Of a stretch of 8,940 nt of DNA, positions 6,532-8,940 are shown piece after piece. The translations under genes and the position numbers were made by a program. How positions within the stretch are numbered: position 1 is the stretch's first letter; each line of letters opens with the position of its first letter. This DNA is from DASWRT01 sp036403035 (GTDB lineage: Bacteria; Pseudomonadota; Alphaproteobacteria; ATCC43930; CGMCC-115725), in contig DASWRT010000436.1 in the NCBI GenBank assembly GCA_036403035.1, forward strand, positions 1 through 8,940, given 5' to 3'. The notes below the pieces were generated by a model. That model made no database searches and had not been told where the DNA came from. It was given only the letters and a program-made list of their open reading frames with translations.

Positions 6532-6561
6532 TTGAGATTGGAGGGACGCAACGCAGACAAT
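6532..6561 (+). promoter_or_regulatory. Candidate sigma-70-type promoter for the Gly/Ser-rich protein gene
   Basis: TTGAGA (6532-6537, 5 of 6 matches to the -35 consensus) is followed after 18 nt by GACAAT (6556-6561, 4 of 6 to the -10). Transcription would start near 6568, which leaves a very short leader with the ribosome binding site almost at its 5' end. That makes the assignment tentative. The gene could instead be read from the upstream efflux operon, whose stop lies 106 nt before the ATG. Confidence 0.35.
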
Positions 6562-6567
6562 CCCCCG

Positions 6568-6575
6568 AAGGAGGA
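6568..6575 (+). promoter_or_regulatory. Strong ribosome binding site of the Gly/Ser-rich protein gene
   Basis: AAGGAGGA lies 8 nt before the ATG at 6584 and is close to the ideal anti-16S complement. It is the main evidence that this low-complexity frame is translated on the plus strand. Confidence 0.8.
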
Positions 6576-6583
6576 GAATCCGC

Positions 6584-7195
6584 ATGAAACCGAACAAGAG
6601 TTTGATCCTGGCCGGCGCGCTGGCGCTGGCGCTCGCCGCCCCGGCCTTCGCCCAGGGAGGAGGCGGCGGAGCGGGCGGCGGCGGAGCCGGAGCCGGCGGC
6701 GGGGCCGGAGCCGGGATGGGCGCCGCGGGCGGCGGCACCGGCGGCTCGACGGGCACCGGCTCGGCGGCCGGGATGAGCGGCAGCAGCAGCGGCGGCTCGA
6801 CGACCGGCTCCGGCCTGACCGGCGGCAACAGCACGTCGGGCGGCATGGGCACCGGCAGCGGCAGCAACCTCGGCACGACCGGAACGAGCGGCAGCCTCGG
6901 CACGTCGGGCTCGTCGGGCACTACCGGGTCGTCGTCCGGCCTCGGCGGAACGACGCCTCCGGGCGCCCTCGCCGCGCCGGGCGGGACGACGTCGGGCCTG
7001 GGCTCCAGCGGCAGCAGCCTCGGCAGCTCGGGCGCCAGCAGCTCGGGCGACCTCGGCACCGGCAGCCTGGGCGGCGGCAGCGGCAGCGGCGGTCTCGGCA
7101 CCAGCGGCAGCGGCTCGTCGGGGATGGGCGGCACGACCACCGGTGGCGGCACCGGCGCGACGGGCGGCACCAGCGGCACGGGCACGGCCCGCTGA
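6584..7195 (+). CDS. Exported low-complexity Gly/Ser/Thr-rich protein of unknown function
   Basis: A 203-residue protein that I do not recognise as a named family. Residues 1-23 are a textbook Sec signal peptide: basic MKPNK, hydrophobic LILAGALALALA, and an AFA cleavage site before Gln24. The mature part (about 180 residues) is almost wholly Gly, Ser, Thr and Ala with scattered Leu, Met, Asn and Pro. It has no Cys, no aromatic residue, no Lys or Glu, one Asp, and a single Arg at the last position. Early residues are a Gly/Ala run; later ones repeat loosely around LGTS, LGSS and GLG units. Such proteins are usually disordered, or pack as glycine-rich surface material. AAGGAGGA (6568-6575), 8 nt before the ATG, is an excellent ribosome binding site, and a terminator follows. 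The start, signal peptide and flanking signals argue that it is real rather than chance open frame in G/C-rich DNA. Confidence 0.8.
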   Translation: MKPNKSLILAGALALALAAPAFAQGGGGGAGGGGAGAGGGAGAGMGAAGGGTGGSTGTGSAAGMSGSSSGGSTTGSGLTGGNSTSGGMGTGSGSNLGTTGTSGSLGTSGSSGTTGSSSGLGGTTPPGALAAPGGTTSGLGSSGSSLGSSGASSSGDLGTGSLGGGSGSGGLGTSGSGSSGMGGTTTGGGTGATGGTSGTGTAR

Positions 7196-7216
7196 CCGGG
7201 ACGGAGTGGAGGAGAA

Positions 7217-7253
7217 GGAGCGGCGTCGCCCCGAGCGGCGCCGCTCCGCTTTT
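7217..7253 (+). terminator. Rho-independent terminator after the Gly/Ser-rich protein gene
   Basis: GGAGCGGCG (7217-7225) pairs perfectly with CGCCGCTCC (7239-7247) around a 13-nt loop. It is followed by GC and a TTTT run (7250-7253) that is interrupted just after. It begins 22 nt past the stop codon. The stem is strong but the T-run is short. Confidence 0.6.
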
Positions 7254-7268
7254 CTCGCCCCTTTCTGA

Positions 7269-7357
7269 TGTAGGGGCGGGGCTTGCCCCGCCCGCCGGAT
7301 CTGTAATCCGACCGGCGGCAAGCACTTTCGGCGGGTGGGGCAAGCCCCACCCCTACA
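7269..7357. repeat. Nested palindromic intergenic repeat (REP/BIME-like), pair B
   Basis: Arms 7269-7296 and 7330-7357 (28 nt each) are inverted copies differing at two positions, bounded by TGTAGGGG at one end and CCCCTACA at the other. Each arm is a hairpin of its own: GGGCGGGGC-TT-GCCCCGCCC in the left and GGGTGGGGC-AA-GCCCCACCC in the right. The 33-nt spacer contains a further small stem, GGAT-CTGTA-ATCC. It occupies the gap between convergent genes, just after the terminator of the left gene and 20 nt past the stop of the GH13 gene. It could end transcription from the right. Its sequence is unrelated to repeat pair A. Confidence 0.85.
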
Positions 7358-7377
7358 ATTAAAATCTAAATTGAAAA

Positions 7378-8940
7378 TCAGAACTCCGTCCGCTTCAGCA
7401 GGTAGTCGAGCCCGCCGACGCGGTACCAGCGGTAGCCGTAGCCTTCGAGGACGATGCGATGGCGGCGGTCGTCGGGGCCGCACGGGTCGCTGTGCTCGCC
7501 GGAGAGCAGGTTGATGAACCGCTGCGGGCCTTCGTCCTCCGCCCCCTTCGGCGCGCCGGCCGCCGGGTCGAGCTGGATCTCGACCGGCCTGCCGTCGAGA
7601 TTGTGCAGGAACAGCACGGTGTTGTTCCGCCAGTCGTAGCGGACGGCCAGCACCGACGGGCACTTCGTCGGCAGGACGCGGAAGTCGCCCCAGCCGATCT
7701 CGGGCACTTCCTTGCGCATGCGGATGATGCGCTCCATCCAGTTCAGCATCGACTCGGGGTCGCGGCGCTGATCGGCGACGTTGACCCGCTCGAACCCGTA
7801 GATGCCGCCCGAGATCACCGGCACGGACGGCCGCGCCGCCTTGGTGAAGCCGCCATGCGCCTCGGTCGACCATTGCATCGGCGTCCGCGCGCAGGCCCGT
7901 TCCGGCAGCGCGAGGTCGTCGCCCATCCCGATCTCGTCGCCGTAGCGGACCACCGGCGTGCCGGGCAGCGTGAACATCAGGCTGTAGGCCAGCTCCAGCC
8001 GGCGCCGGTCGCCGTCGAGCATCGGCGCCAGCCGCCGCCTGATGCCGCGGCCGTAGAGCTGCATCCCCTCGTCCGGGGCGAAGGCGGCGAAGACCTGCCG
8101 CCGCTGCTCGCCGGTCAGCCGGCCGAGATCCAGCTCGTCGTGGTTGCGCAGGAACTGCCCCCACTGCGCGGTCGCCGGCCGCTCCTTCGTCGCGACCAGC
8201 GACTCGGCGAGAGGGCGCACGTCGGCGGTCGCCAGGGCATAGAAAAGGTGCTGGTTGACCTGGAAGTTGAACATCATGTGGACGCGGTGGCCGTCCGCGC
8301 CGAAATACTCCATGTCGGTGTCCGGCAGCACGTTGGCCTCGGCGAGCAGCATCGCGTCGCCCTGGCGCCACTGCACGAACTCGCGGAAGCCGCGCAGCCA
8401 CTCGTAATGCTCGACCGGCGGGGTCGGCGCGTCCGGCCCCTTCCCGGCGATGATGAACGGCACCGCGTCCATGCGGAACCCGTCGACGCCCAGCTCGATC
8501 CAGAACCCCATGATCTTCTGTATCTCGGCCCGCACCGCCGGGTTCGCGGTGTCGAGGTCCGGCTGGAACTCATAGAAGCGGTGGAAATAGTACGCTTTCG
8601 CCGCCTCGTCCCAGCTCCAGGTCGTCTTCTGGACACCGGGAAAGACCATGCCCTCGTCGGCGTTCGGCGGCTTCTTCTTCGACCAGACGTACCAGTCGCG
8701 GTAGCGCGAGGCCGGGTCCCGCCGCGCCTCCTGGAACCAGCGGTGCCGGTCCGAGGTGTGGTTGACGACGAGGTCGATGATGACGCGGATGCCGCGCTGC
8801 TTCGCGGCATGGGTGAACTCGACGAAGTCGCCGGGCGTGCCGTAGCGCGGGTCGACGCCGTAATAGTCGGCGACGTCGTAGCCGTCGTCGCGGTGCGGCG
8901 AGGGCTGGAACGGCAGCAGCCAGATCGCGGTGACGCCGAG
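7378..8940 (-). CDS. GH13 trehalose synthase-like / alpha-amylase-family enzyme, N-terminus missing
   Basis: The reading frame is open from the right edge to the TGA at 7380-7378: 520 residues, with probably a few dozen N-terminal residues outside. Numbering from the edge, the GH13 conserved regions are all present: DLVVNHTS (56-63); GFRMDAVPF with the nucleophile Asp158; LLAEANVLP with the acid/base Glu201; and LRNHDELD with the stabilising Asp268. Features shared with TreS are PFQPSPHRDDGYDVADYYGVDPRYG, FLRNHDEL, GIRRRLAPML, YGDEIGMGD and RTPMQWS. TreS interconverts maltose and trehalose in the cytoplasm; related members hydrolyse or transfer glucose units. The C-terminal part (about 420-520) is a short beta domain, and no maltokinase domain is fused. 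The ATG at 8649 is internal, because GH13 homology continues well upstream of it. Family very secure; trehalose synthase likely, not proven. Neighbours to the left appear unrelated. Confidence 0.9.
   Translation of the reverse strand, partial: LGVTAIWLLPFQPSPHRDDGYDVADYYGVDPRYGTPGDFVEFTHAAKQRGIRVIIDLVVNHTSDRHRWFQEARRDPASRYRDWYVWSKKKPPNADEGMVFPGVQKTTWSWDEAAKAYYFHRFYEFQPDLDTANPAVRAEIQKIMGFWIELGVDGFRMDAVPFIIAGKGPDAPTPPVEHYEWLRGFREFVQWRQGDAMLLAEANVLPDTDMEYFGADGHRVHMMFNFQVNQHLFYALATADVRPLAESLVATKERPATAQWGQFLRNHDELDLGRLTGEQRRQVFAAFAPDEGMQLYGRGIRRRLAPMLDGDRRRLELAYSLMFTLPGTPVVRYGDEIGMGDDLALPERACARTPMQWSTEAHGGFTKAARPSVPVISGGIYGFERVNVADQRRDPESMLNWMERIIRMRKEVPEIGWGDFRVLPTKCPSVLAVRYDWRNNTVLFLHNLDGRPVEIQLDPAAGAPKGAEDEGPQRFINLLSGEHSDPCGPDDRRHRIVLEGYGYRWYRVGGLDYLLKRTEF

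Noticed and set aside
6502..7350. A 282-codon Pro-rich open frame on the minus strand
   Set aside because: It is the antisense of the Gly/Ser-rich gene: Gly codons read backwards give Pro. It runs through the terminator and repeat B, has no signal peptide, and lacks the strong ribosome binding site of the plus strand.
2539..7357. The two palindromic elements as parts of a CRISPR array or as ends of one mobile element
   Set aside because: They are unrelated in sequence, there are no regularly spaced direct repeats or cas genes, and the DNA between them encodes ordinary regulator, efflux and secreted-protein genes.
6395..8401. A 668-codon frame on the minus strand
   Set aside because: It runs through the GH13 gene in the wrong frame, both repeats and the Gly/Ser-rich gene; Arg/Ala/Gly-rich composition with no motif.

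Overview
The window is GC-rich chromosomal DNA, roughly two-thirds G+C with strong G/C third-position bias. The protein set (MocR-type regulator, EamA exporter, SDR, AefR-like TetR, EmrAB-type efflux pair, GH13 trehalose synthase-like enzyme) and the G/C-rich palindromic intergenic repeats suggest an alphaproteobacterium, plausibly of the Hyphomicrobiales (Rhizobiales). This is inferred from gene content and style only; there is no rRNA or other marker in the window.

Layout. (1) 1-723, minus: 5' part of a MocR-family regulator (GntR winged helix fused to a PLP aminotransferase fold), running off the left edge. (2) 722-1669, plus: a 10-TM EamA/DMT transporter whose ATG overlaps the regulator's ATG on the other strand; both start codons lie in the spacer of an inverted repeat that looks like the regulator's operator. 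(3) 1702-2481, plus: an SDR oxidoreductase 32 nt downstream, probably co-transcribed, with the active-site Lys replaced. (4) 2539-2646: a nested palindromic repeat between convergent genes; its right arm is translated as the C-terminal tail of the TetR gene. (5) 2602-3345, minus: TetR/AcrR regulator with an AefR-like C-terminal domain. (6) 3346-3496: divergent promoter region. (7) 3497-4921 and 4918-6477, plus: EmrA-like adaptor and EmrB-like 14-TM pump overlapping by ATGA. (8) 6584-7195, plus: a small exported Gly/Ser/Thr-rich protein, followed by a terminator and a second, unrelated palindromic repeat (7269-7357). (9) 7378-8940, minus: a GH13 trehalose synthase/alpha-amylase-like enzyme whose N-terminus lies beyond the right edge.

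How they work together. Two regulator-transporter modules sit side by side. In the first, a PLP-sensing MocR protein probably controls an exporter and an oxidoreductase for a small, perhaps amino-containing, metabolite. In the second, a TetR repressor probably controls an EmrAB-type drug or toxic-compound efflux pump. The Gly/Ser-rich secreted protein and the GH13 enzyme have no evident link to these modules. No CRISPR array, transposase, phage gene, tRNA or complete new defence system is visible. The most unusual points are the start-codon/operator overlap at 711-737, the repeat-derived protein tail at 2602-2646, and the low-complexity exported protein.
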